In this document: piece after piece, positions 34,635-46,000 of the stretch
Numbering within the stretch: the stretch's first letter is position 1
How the letters are laid out: every line of letters starts with the position of its first letter
DNA from: Kitagawia praeruptora
Lineage: Eukaryota; Streptophyta; Magnoliopsida; Apiales; Apiaceae
Length of the DNA stretch: 64,000 bases
Assembly: GCA_037693485.1 (NCBI GenBank)
Contig: CM075344.1
Span: 110,927,001 to 110,991,000 of the forward strand
Reading direction: 5' to 3'
The notes under the pieces: generated by a model
Seen by the model: the letters and a program-made list of their open reading frames with translations, nothing else
The model's database searches: none
What the model was told of the DNA's origin: nothing
Program-made: the position numbers and the translations under genes

Positions 34635-37600
34635 CTAACACATTAAAGTTATAGTTTTGGTACATTGTAGAAAATCTCTTTTGTAGACAATGTTCTTCGT
34701 AACATTGGTGGGTTCTCCATTATCAGAATCAATAAATAGACGCAATCCTTCTGGAGATGTTACTCTGCTAACAGCAACATAAGCCTGACCATGTGTAAAA
34801 ACTGGTTTAGGTAAAAACAAACCAACTCTCTCCAAGGACTGTCCTTGAGATTTATTAATAGTCATGGAGTAGCAAATTTGCAAGGGCATCTGCTTCCTCA
34901 ATAATTTGAATGGCAACTTGCTGTCACTGGGACATAATTCCATCCTAGGAATGAAGTGTCTGCTCCCAACAAATGTACCACAAATTACCTCACACTCAAC
35001 ACAATGTTTTAAGCATTTCGTTACCATCATTCTTGTGCCATTGCAGAGACCAAGTGTTTGGTTTAAATTTCTCATTAGCATTACAGCTACCCCAACTTTC
35101 AACTTGAGCTCATGAAGAGGCAGACCAGGAATATTGAATGAGTTGAGATATTCTGGTGGAAATGCAAAATTAAGATCAGTAGCTGTACCACCAAAATCTT
35201 CAGCTCGATCAACGCTGTAGTACGTAAAGATGTCTCCGGGAATAGTATCAACAATAATCGAATTTAGTTGACCAACAGTGTGATTGGTTGGTGTTAATAT
35301 GGCTCTTTCACTAAGATATTTGGGGTTCTTATAATGGTCTTCAAATCCCGGATAAGTCCATTTAATCATATTCTCAACAGAATTCCTGGTTTCGAGATCA
35401 CAGAAATCAGCAGGAATCTCAATATAATCTTCAGCACCAGAAAATTCCCCAGCTGTTGGAGGACCAATTTTGCCATCACCTACTTTCAGGACCCATTCAG
35501 CAAATCTTCGTAAATTCTCACACTCCTCAGCATTAGATCCTTGATTCAGCCTCATATTTTTTTTGAGCAGAAAAATAACAGCCACATGCCATAGATGTGA
35601 TCTAGTTATGGATGCAGCTACAATATCACCTCTATCTCCCAGAGTTATAACCGGCAAAATTTGGCGAAAATCACCACCAAGTAGAACAGTTATGCCTCCG
35701 AAAGTCATATTACCTCTCTCAGGACTGACAGATTTCAAAATGTCACGAAGAGATCGATCAAGACATTCAAAAGCATACCTATGCTGCATAGGGGCCTCGT
35801 CCCATATGATAAGGCTAGTCTGCTTTATGAGCTCAGCTATATCAGAATTTGCTGCAATGGCACATGAAGAATCATCATCCAATACTAATGGGATTTTGAA
35901 TCTTGAATGAGCGGTTCTACCTCCAGGCATTAGAGTTGCAGCAATTCCGGAGGACGCAACAGGTAGCACAATTTTACTTAAGGATCTTAATTTATATATT
36001 ATGGTCTTCCAGATGTAAGTCTTACCACATCCACCACTCCCATAAACAAAAAATAAACCACCACTATTACTCTGCACCGATTCCATAACAGCATGATAAA
36101 CTTGTAGCTGTTCCTCATTGCAATTTTTGAACAGTTTGTCAAACTCCTCTCCCATCTCCACAGTATTATAATTCAATTCATCATTGATTAAGTTGTCTGC
36201 ACCACTTGATAAAAATTCAGGGGGTGGCTGAGGCATCGTGCTAAACTGCTTCAAGGATTTACCAATAGAACGTAATAATTGATCAATTTCTGCACACAAA
36301 AATAAGAGAAAGAATGCACCAACAATTAGAAAATTTCAGGTCAATATAATTTTTAAACAGTTGTCAATATATAACAAATTTATTTTGATTTAATCAAACA
36401 GTTAAATAGGATTACATACTTAATATGCGATGTAAGTGTAAATAACACTCACCTGCTAGTGCATGAAATTGAAGCTGCCTTTCACTCAATTCATGTAAAG
36501 CATGAACAGTTTGCTTCCTCCTCCTATAGACAATATCATCAACCATTTCTTTCCAATGTTTGTCCCACAAATTTGGGAGATCACTTACTTGGCAATTAAC
36601 CATTATATGTACAAACAGTTCTCTGATCTGGGCAGGAAAACCACATTTTGAACATTCTTCTATCACTTGATGCCACTCATTATCATTATCTAATAATCCA
36701 TACTGCTGGCAAGCTTCTTTAAAAGTATTGTAAACTACACCATCAACAGTTTTTAAAACATTAAATGAAGTAGGACCCCTCACCTTTGTTAGTAGAAGAC
36801 GTAGATACCAAACTTCTCCGGCACCATGGTGAGTATAGAGCAGCCTTCCAATTTGATAGCCACGTTTGCGTGCAGTCCATATAAAATCAGTAGCATTCCA
36901 TACATAATGCTGTGGTAGTTCATCATAAGTGTACTTATTGGCTATTTTGTCATCATAGTTTAACTGAAAGAAGGCTTCAAGTTGGCTCCGTTTAAATCTC
37001 TCCCGGATAAGAACCTTAGGCCAGCTGTCATTATCCCTGAAAGTACAATTACGCTTTCCCGACAAGTGGAACGATAGACGAAGTACAAAAATAGAACGGT
37101 GGTGAATATCAAAACCAAATATACGATGTGCTGCTTCTGCGCCACATATATATCTGCCGTCAAAATAAGCTTTGATTTCATCCACGGGAAGATCTTCTGT
37201 GGGTTCACCATCATTGGTCTTTTTTGAAATCTCCACTGTAGCACGATCATGACCTTTGAGACAGTACTTGAATAAATACTTGAGACTACGTGCATGGCAA
37301 CAAATTTCCACATTCATATGACATTGGTATTTTACCAAAAGATCACGATTGTATGGCACAACATATTGATTGTCAAGCTCCGCTTTACCTTTGGTAACAG
37401 TGATTTTAGTATCCCTACGTTTATAAACCGGGAATCCAGATTGATCAAATGTAGTTTGAGCACAATACCTACAGTGAATCACATTATCAGTTTCATAAAA
37501 ATATGATCCGAGAAGTATTGCAATCATTTAATCAAAAGTAGAACAAAAAATTAATCATGATTTGAAATTGTGCCCAGAAAAAAAAGTAAAAGCTTGATGA

Positions 37601-40600
37601 GATCGTTCTTCTTACTTCTTCGGGAAGTGTTTGGCACATTTTTTGTCCATCATGCATGGAGATTTAGGATTATTATACCCACAAGGTCCATGTATCATGA
37701 AGGCTTTAACAGCAGCATAACCAATTGGATCGGCAACCGGATCAGGAATCTCAGCTGAGACAAAACTGTCCACATTTGCATTCAAATTTTTCTTACTCTC
37801 TGCATCCAGCCATATCAACAAATGAACATGCGGCAGACCACGCTTTTGAAATTCAACAACATACATTACTGCATACATCATGAAATTGTACAAAATCAAT
37901 ATAAAAGCATAGAAACATTATATTATTCAATAAATTGTAAACTTCTGAAATAACTTACTTCCAGCACAAGTGCCAAAATAATTTTTTTTCTTTATATCCT
38001 CAATCAGCTGCTCAAGTTTCAGCTGGAAAACCCTTGCTATTATATCTGGAGAGTCCACAATATTGCAACCGGGAATGCATTTCATCATTTCAAGTATCTC
38101 ATCCCACATGGGATTAGTGGTCATAGTAAGGAAAATGTCCGGATGACCAATTTTCCGACAAATAGCAAGCGCATCCTGGAAATGTTGTTGCATGTACCGT
38201 TTCGAACATAAAAAACTTGCAGGGAGTATGAAACCTCTACCAATATTACTTGTATCATTTAGTCCGTTTCGCAAGCTCTTTTTCAGATTGTCATAAAGAT
38301 CATGACGCAGTTCTGTTTGGTGTGTGCGAAACCACCAGAGACGTGCTTGCTCAATGGAGGAAAATGCATCAACTATATACTGTTGAAAAAGCCTCCCACC
38401 AAGCCTTGGAGTATTACCTGGAATTTAATAGAAAATCATGTGTTTTTAATCTATCACATTGGTACAATACAAAAGTCATAAAACCTCAACAATATGAAAT
38501 TTCAACAGAATTACCTTCATCATAACGGACATGTAGTTTGTAGGAATAAAATTCCTTCTGCGTTATCCTCTTCCGCTTCTTCCCTTTATTCTGTTCATTT
38601 TGAACATAGGGGATATCATCGTGGTACCCATCCTCACCAGTTGGAAACAAAAGTGGATATTGTAATGCCATAAGCTTGGGATGAATATCCGATATACGGG
38701 TAAGACCCTTACTTTTACAATCAATAATTATATCTCTCTCGCCACAGGTGTTTTCCAAGTCGCCAACCATGATTGCTCCAACTTCATTAGATGGACCAAT
38801 AAAATTCTCACGGCCAGTGACAGCACGACTAACTTTCATCACAATTTTAAGATCCTGGACAGGCTGCTCTTTGAACCGATCACGCGCCATACGGAAGTAT
38901 TTTACCAATTCGTTTGATTCATCCAACATCTGCAGCAATCCTTGCACAGTCTCAGTATCAACTGTCTCACCATCTTCTACACTAACCCATGCCATTCGAT
39001 TCTGAACTTCATTCTCAGTGTCATAAATGTACAACTGACAAAACTTGGGGGTCCCACCATCATCAGGAATTAGAGTGCCAAAGACATGGTGGTTCTGACC
39101 ATTCAGCCGATAAATGTAAGGTGCACGACCATTGTTTATGGAATGGTCGACCTTGCCTCCCATAGAGGTGAAAGCAAACATAGAATTGTACAAACGAATC
39201 AACCGTTTGAACTTGTTGCCCCGCTGCGGATCATTGTAAATTTGCATCAAATAAGAAGGAGTTGGAGGTGTTTTGGGAAGGCGTATTTGACCTTTTGAAC
39301 AACAGATTGAGAATTCAGGGCGGCCATGTTTTACATTTTTGTTCACTCTCTCCTTCCACAAAATTGCATGACAATGGTTACACACTTCCGTTGGCGGACC
39401 CAAACTAACATAACCTAAAACAAAACCATGAAATTGGGAGTGCAAGTCAACAAATAGTTTGATTATGCCAAAAATTTTCTATGTTATTCTGCGAAGAGAG
39501 TTAAACAAAACATTGTAATGATGACATCTGAACAGGAAATTTACCTTTACTGGTAACAATGCCTTCTTCAGGTAAAATGACATCTTCACCATCACTATCA
39601 CTACCAAATTCTGACAATCCAAAAATAACACCAGTTAATGGCAACCAAGAAATCAGAGTCTACAGAATGAGATTGAATTAAAATCTAATTTGGAATTACC
39701 AGCATTTCCATAGTAATATGCATCTTTATAAACAGATAATGGACTTGAAGATTCACTTATAACAGGTTCATCGTCCTGCTCATCAAGAACCTCATCTACG
39801 AAAAGCTGAGAAATAGAGTCAGCAATTTTTGTTGGTGTAATCTGAGGCCTACTCTTTCTCGATATTTCCTCTGTGGTTAGACATTCAACTCCACTGCCTA
39901 CTGTAAGAGATTCCGGAATCATAACAAATTCTGATAGCACTGGAATGAAAAAAAATGAAGCTATATAGAAATTAAAATTGTACAATTTTCTGATGCAATA
40001 TTATGCCTTTGACTCCTGCTCTTTTTCTGCACTACATTAACAGTTGGGCTCAAAACTGTAGGAGACCCTGCAACCAAAAATTAGAAAATCTCATCATTCA
40101 CCCTAATTATGTGTCATAAACGAAAGGATTTTACACAACTACCTATAGAATGTGGTTGATGATTAGATATATTAGTGAGCACACCCCTCTGAGCATTGGA
40201 TGAAGCAGTAGGAGTATGATTCTGGTAATCCACTGCCTTAGCATTTACACGTCTTTTAGGCAAAGGGGTGCTTGCAAACCCAAACACCTCATCTGCATTG
40301 AATAAGGATAAATTGGAAGAGTTGGGTTAAAATGTGTAGAAGAAACTGCCACCAACAATTACAAAATCTTTTCATTCACCATAATGATGTGTCATAAGAG
40401 AAAGCATTTAAATACAACTACCTGTTGAATGTGGTTGATGATTAGATATATTACTGAGTACACCCCTTTGATTAATGGATGAAGCAGTAGGAGTAAAATT
40501 CTGGTAATCCACTACCTTAGCATTTACAACTCTTTTAGGCAAAGGGGTGTTTGCACCCCCAAAAAACTCACCTGCATTAAATAAGGATTTGATAGCTAAA

Positions 40601-41117
40601 TTCTCTTTGTATACTCAGACCCCTTATTTAATGCATTCAAAAACCATATCATTCATACTTCATGAGGCAACAATATGATGAAAACTTACATTGGCTTGAT
40701 CCATTCTCTGTTTTAGACCTTGAAGCAGCTTGATTCTCTTTGTTCCCATCTTCTTTTCTCACCCTCCTTCTATCATGAATGCCTAAAAAAACAAATGACA
40801 CCAAAAGTAAAATCCATAACCTACAACAAACAGTACATGAACATTGGCCCAAAAATATCAAAACCCAAAAATATAACCATAAAAAACTATGGATGAAAAC
40901 ATAAAACCCATAACGTGTTTAATCAATCAATACAGATAGGTTCGAATGCATACCAAGATCAGATTGAAATGATGTGAAGTTATCCAATCTCAAATGGCTA
41001 TAATTAACCTGAAAAGAAATCAAAAGAAAGGAATAAAATTAGGCATCATCGTATCCAGAGATTAGAGATTAAAAAAAATTGGAGAAAGCAAATAAGAGAT
41101 GAAAGAACCTCCTTCAT
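34635..41117 (-). CDS. Helitron RepHel transposase (HUH Rep plus PIF1-like helicase)
   Basis: Thirteen exons with GT-AG borders join into one open frame of about 1,710 codons: 41109-41117, 40954-41008, 40690-40782, about 40421-40571, 40143-40292, 39984-40067, about 39700-39940, about 39545-39611, 38515-39414, 37959-38417, 37616-37870, 36453-37468 and 34635-36289. The Rep part carries FLTMTTNPMW, the HUH motif in RGLPHVHLLIWL and the tyrosine motif KYLFKYCLKGHDR (Y-x3-Y). The helicase part carries Walker A GSGGCGKT, IIWDEAPM, LLGGDFRQILPV and AYVAVSRVTSPEGLRLF. The protein should nick and join one DNA strand and unwind it during rolling-circle transposition. Exons 4 and 5 are tandem duplicates. 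No stop or frameshift was found, so this copy may be active. Confidence 0.88.
40124..40660 (-). repeat. Tandem duplication of one RepHel exon with its intron
   Basis: Two adjacent ~268-bp units share AACTACCT(A/G)T(A/T)GAATGTGG, TGATGATTAGATATATTA and GTAATCCACT(G/A)CCTTAGC. Each unit holds a 150-bp in-phase exon encoding TPLPKR(R/V)VNAK(A/V)VDYQN ... SNHQPHS, so the protein keeps its frame with either one or two copies. Confidence 0.85.
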
Positions 41118-42400
41118 CTTTCTCAGATTTGTTTTGAGTTTTTGAAATTCAAAATAATCCCCTATACATATCAAAGACCACTACTGCTATCTTGACAAAC
41201 ATACATGGAGACAAAGAGAAGTTTGAATTGTGTGGTTGGCAAAGAACCGTACAGAAATTAGTACCAAATTACCTTAATTCAAGCCTCTGGTTTGATCATT
41301 CTAGGAAAGTGACAAAATTGGAACATGCTAGCAATTGGGGATGGAAGGACGCGTGAGCAATAATGCTCCCCTCTCAGCTGCTCCTGGTTTCCAAATATAC
41401 TATTTCAAGCTTGAAATAAAACAGTTGCATTACATGGGTTGTGTCACTTTCTGTTTTTGTTTTGTTTGGACTGTGCATGCCAGTTTGTCTGCAGAGAATT
41501 GAATAAATTTGTCTCCAGAGAATTGAATAAGGATTTGTCATTATTTGTAAATAATAGAATTTGCTTATTACTTGATGGCATGTGATTGTAATTTTGATAC
41601 AACTTTAAGGGTAGGGGGTGTAAAAAACCATGAAATTTGGCAACAGGATTTATGATATAGGGGATATAGGTGATTATAAAAAAAAACTCAGTAAACAAAT
41701 AGTTTGCATAAACAAAAATGAACATATAAACTAGACATAACCCTAAAAAAACCCAAATCAAATGGGCATTTCGTAACTCAAGTCTTTTTAGAGCATATAG
41801 TTTATTAATTATCAATATATATAACTAAATTCACTTCAGTTGCAACAAAAAGAAAAGAAATTCATCAAAATTTATTGCTTGGCAACAACTTTTAATGTAG
41901 CTTCTGTTATTTGAACACATTTGGCCTTTTGTGAACATGATATTGCGTTGTATATATATTCCTATATGTCATGTAAATATATTAGGTTCGGTCTGGTGCA
42001 TTTAAACATAGCTTTAAATTTGTTATTAAGCTTATATATGATTTTTTTTTCCTTTCTAGGATTTCTCAAACCGGAGTGAATAAATAATCACTTATCATGC
42101 ACAAATCAGCCTCTCACTTTGACCAGTAATTAATTAGTTGTGTTTTACATGACATAGAGACAAGTGTATTAATAACATCTGACAACATTTTATACTACAA
42201 TATATTTTTTGCTTCCACTATAAAAATGTAATGCTTAAGTTTTAATAAAGATATTTAGAGGCATTTAACAAAAGACCATACACCTAATGAGAGAAACACT
42301 TGGTTCAAATTAGTTGCAAAAAAAAAAAAAAAAACTTAAGATACATAACACCTTTATCTTAGATGACATTATTAATTATTAAAATGTAGTATCAAATCTA
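41118..42400. other. Upstream region of RepHel, no gene recognised
   Basis: AT-rich DNA that should contain the RepHel promoter and the Helitron 5' end, but no convincing TC-type terminus in minus orientation was found. 42401-43070 is likewise without a recognised gene, apart from the Helitron-like end at its start. Confidence 0.4.
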
Positions 42401-42423
42401 TCTATACTATTCTATAATAAGCG
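42401..42423 (+). other. Probable Helitron 5' end (plus orientation)
   Basis: A followed by TCTATACTATTCTATAATAA and GCG, the usual plant Helitron 5' terminus inserted after A. The closely related terminus at 45528 shares TAATAAGCGAAA. Its own 3' end was not identified. The orientation is opposite to the RepHel element, so it is not that element's 5' end. Confidence 0.5.
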
Positions 42424-43069
42424 AAACATTGAAAGTTTTGGCACTCCCAATTAATTTTCAAGTCACATTTAATAACATTAAAACATATTTTTGTCAAAGA
42501 CTAGGAAACAAATTGATATTTCTACTAAAAACGAACTTCAATACATACAAAAAAGTAAACTGCTACATAAATACATTACGTTATTGGCCTGTTTTGCAAA
42601 AAATATTCAACTATATTACAGAAAATAAATAAATTATTATGCAATTTTCTTAACATACTGTAACATTAAATATTTTTATAATCCTAATGTTACTACCCTG
42701 ACTATATAATTCTAGCTTCACAAAGCCTTATATTTTCAAAGGACTGAAAAATGTGAACTATTTTTATAAATATTGTGACTATTTTCACACAACATTGGTA
42801 ATTTCATGTAACAAAAAAAAACAGTAAACTCGAATTATTGACCACAATCTTAAAGCCTACCCACTTCTACACAAAAACTAGAAGTGGGACATAAGGGTAT
42901 AAGGGTATATGAGACTATTCATTAGTTGTTATCCTGCCAATAGTTGTTATCTTGCAAATTACATATACCCTAGTAAGTCTACTGGTAAGTGTATCCTGAC
43001 AATGAGACGAGAAAGGGAGTCGATGCAATTTACAAACATAAATATCCTCTTACTGATTAATCATTACTT

Positions 43070-46000
43070 ACCCCTTCGAGACTGCTTTTCTCGCTTGATT
43101 GCTTCCAGGCTACAAAAGAGAAAAGAAAAAATAATTATCATGATAATAACAAAATTTGATCAAAACAGATTTGTTACAAAGTTTAAAAAAAACAGATATG
43201 TGATTATATGAAAAAGTTGTATGCATTAAAAGATCTCAATAATTTACACAAAATGCATGTTGATATTTGTATTTTACTTAAATAAAAAAAACTTTCGTAT
43301 AAATGATGCATCTATAAATAATATATATAAACAATATTATATAAATATGAGTGGGGTTTATTCCCCGTACCAGTATTATTTGAAGGGCTTTTTGTTTATT
43401 AATTCTTATTCATTCTTATTTATAAAACTATGTACTGTTATTTGCTTATTAATCTTATGTGTTATTTGGTCATCCCAATCATATACGAATGATAGCATAG
43501 ACCGGCATAATGGTCATTTTTATTTTTTGTATAGCACTTATGTTATTGTGATACTAATGCTATACAACTTTATATTTAATTATTATTTATAGACTTGTCT
43601 ATCACAAAGAGTGCCGCACTTCCTAAAAAGAAGTTGGTGAAATACTATTGAAAATATCTAAATCAAAAGTTTTTTGATAACAAGAAAACAAGGGACATGA
43701 TAGTTACAACATTACTTTAATTTCAACTGCCTTTTAACCAAAATTTTATCTGATCTTCAAATCGAAGGAAATACACTAACAAATAATAAATTATTATATT
43801 AAAGAAAATGAGAGTTGGACAACTACTCGTAAATAATATAAACAATAAAAAAAACACATGTTAATCACAAAACATGCATGATAAACATAAAAGAAAGGAG
43901 TAAGATCAAACACATCATGAAAAGCAAAAGATAACACATATGTTGTAAACAGAATGATTAATGAACTAACTAAAATAAAATAAAATTACCTTGGTGGAGA
44001 AGGTTTACGCAAGGGCACTCTTTTGTCTTCCTTCTTCTTCTTTCCACTGTTTAAAGTCTTCTTCTTTCCACTGTTTAAAGTGAGTAACAAATATTTCTCT
44101 TAGGTATAGTAGGTACATAGTAAGCATGTACATTATATAGCAAGTCAGATGATTAAGTCAACTACATTATTTTTTGATTCTTTTTTTTTTTTGCCAAGTA
44201 TTCTTTGATTCTTATCAATAGAATTAGTATGAGATTATAGTCTAATGATTTATTTTGCATCTCTTTATATAAGTATAAGTGGTAAGCCAAGTTTAGGAAT
44301 GAGCTTAAAGAAATATTCTAGCATAATCCTTGTACATAAGCATGTAGTAATAATTTAATCTGAATGAAGCTCATCACTAATTATGTACTCCCTCCGTCCC
44401 TTTTTAGTTGGTACATTTGCAAAAAACACACATATTAAGAAAGAATTAATTATTTAATTTGTTTCCATGTTTGCCCTTAATCTTAACATTAAATGATGAG
44501 TTATGAGTGTGTATATTAAATATAAAGTCAAACTTTGGTACAAACAAAGTGGTATATATGGAAAAATTGGTTAAAATATGTATTGGAACAAGGAATATGA
44601 CAACTATTTAGGGACAAATTTTTTTTGCAAATGTGCCAACTAAAAAGGGACGGAGGGAGTAGCATTTAGCAGTTTGAAGATTCAATCTAAGTGAATATAA
44701 GTTGCAGAGTTCTACTAAGCCATATGTTGAGAAGTCCAGATAGGGATATATGGTGTAATCATGAAATCGTGAAGCCTCATGAGATCGTGAAGTTTCTACG
44801 AAAGCTATTAGTGGGTTTATATAGTATCATGTGTAACTATAGTATACTACAAAAACATGTGGATGTGCATGTTGATAGTGTGAGCCTCGCGCACGCATGC
44901 GTCGTCACGACGCGGGTCGGGTCGAAGGGTAATTTGAACGAATATCTCGGCATCACGCGTATGCGAGGCGACTTAAACGGGGAGGAAATTTATCATTGGA
45001 TAATAAATTAATTATTGATTCAAATATTAACATGAAAAATATATAATTAGGAGTTGAAAAATATATATTCCAGTGATGATACTAAAAATTTATATAATAG
45101 AAAAGGGCTCCCACAAATACGAAAATGACAAAAAAAACACATGTAAAGAACTGAACTAAAAAATAAAGAAAATTAGCATTTACCTAGACCATATGTAATC
45201 GTCTTTGTGAGCCGTGACAATATGGTTGTGGTATGATACTCCACATATGTACTCCTTTCCCTCTAAATGTTGCATATACTGAAGTACCGAATCATCCCTA
45301 GCATATATCAACACATTTGAACAAGTGTTATTTGTTCAATAATAACACACAAACAATGATTTTCTTGAATATATATTTTTATAAATGTCTTACAATTTCT
45401 GTTGACACGACTTGGTCAGCTGCTTATCGACAATTTTCTTTATTTCACATCGCTTGAATCCATCTTTACTTGCTTGAAATATTGTCGATTCATCCTGTAA
45501 CAGATATATTGTTGTGATAAAAACTAATCTATACTCTTTATTAATAAGCGAAATATGTTACATTATTTAAATTTCTTTACTAAAATCGCTTAACTTTCAG
45601 GGTGAAAGACATATACAACCGGAATTATTAAACAATATAACCAAACTAACCAATTATCAAAGGATGCGCAAATATGGCCGTTTGAATATGCATCTAACAG
45701 TACAGAGTAGAGTATTGCACAATACGCATGCTTTAAACGGGTATTCCAAATAGAATTTAATTTTTAATAAAGTTACGCATACTTGGGTCGGGTATCTCTT
45801 ATAGATTACATTATTACATAATGTATTTTAACCTCCGTGACTTGATATCATATACAAACTCATTACTGAATTTGTGTGTATCTACTAGGATTGGAAAAGA
45901 GTTTCGGTTGTATGATTTGTCTCCATCTATAAGCAATTCTTCTTTCTAGTCCAAATAGTAGGATTTCCTGGCCGGGAATTAACTCGGCGGTGGTGCATAA

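Larger units (their letters stand above)
22905..41117 (-). mobile_element. Autonomous Helitron (RepHel plus two RPA-like genes)
   Basis: On the minus strand this region carries a complete RepHel gene (34635-41117) and, downstream, two RPA70-like genes (24679-29832). This combination is known for autonomous plant Helitrons. The 3' end is placed at 22905: a GC-rich hairpin (GCCGAAGCGTAGCGGGC, minus) is followed by AACATACTAG and then T. The 5' TC end was not identified, so the upstream limit given here is simply the RepHel start codon. The interval 30.5-34.5 kb contains copia fragments, an RNase-H-like fragment and tandem repeats that look like later insertions. A B3-domain remnant lies at 23650-23845. 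Confidence 0.65.

Noticed and set aside
42401..42423. Considered as the 5' end of the RepHel Helitron
   Set aside because: The terminus reads TCTATACTA on the plus strand, while RepHel is on the minus strand; the 5' end should appear inverted.
44691..45011. 106-codon plus-strand frame
   Set aside because: It lies in an intron of the minus-strand SNF2-like gene, has no recognised domain and mixed composition; only the CpG-rich patch is reported.
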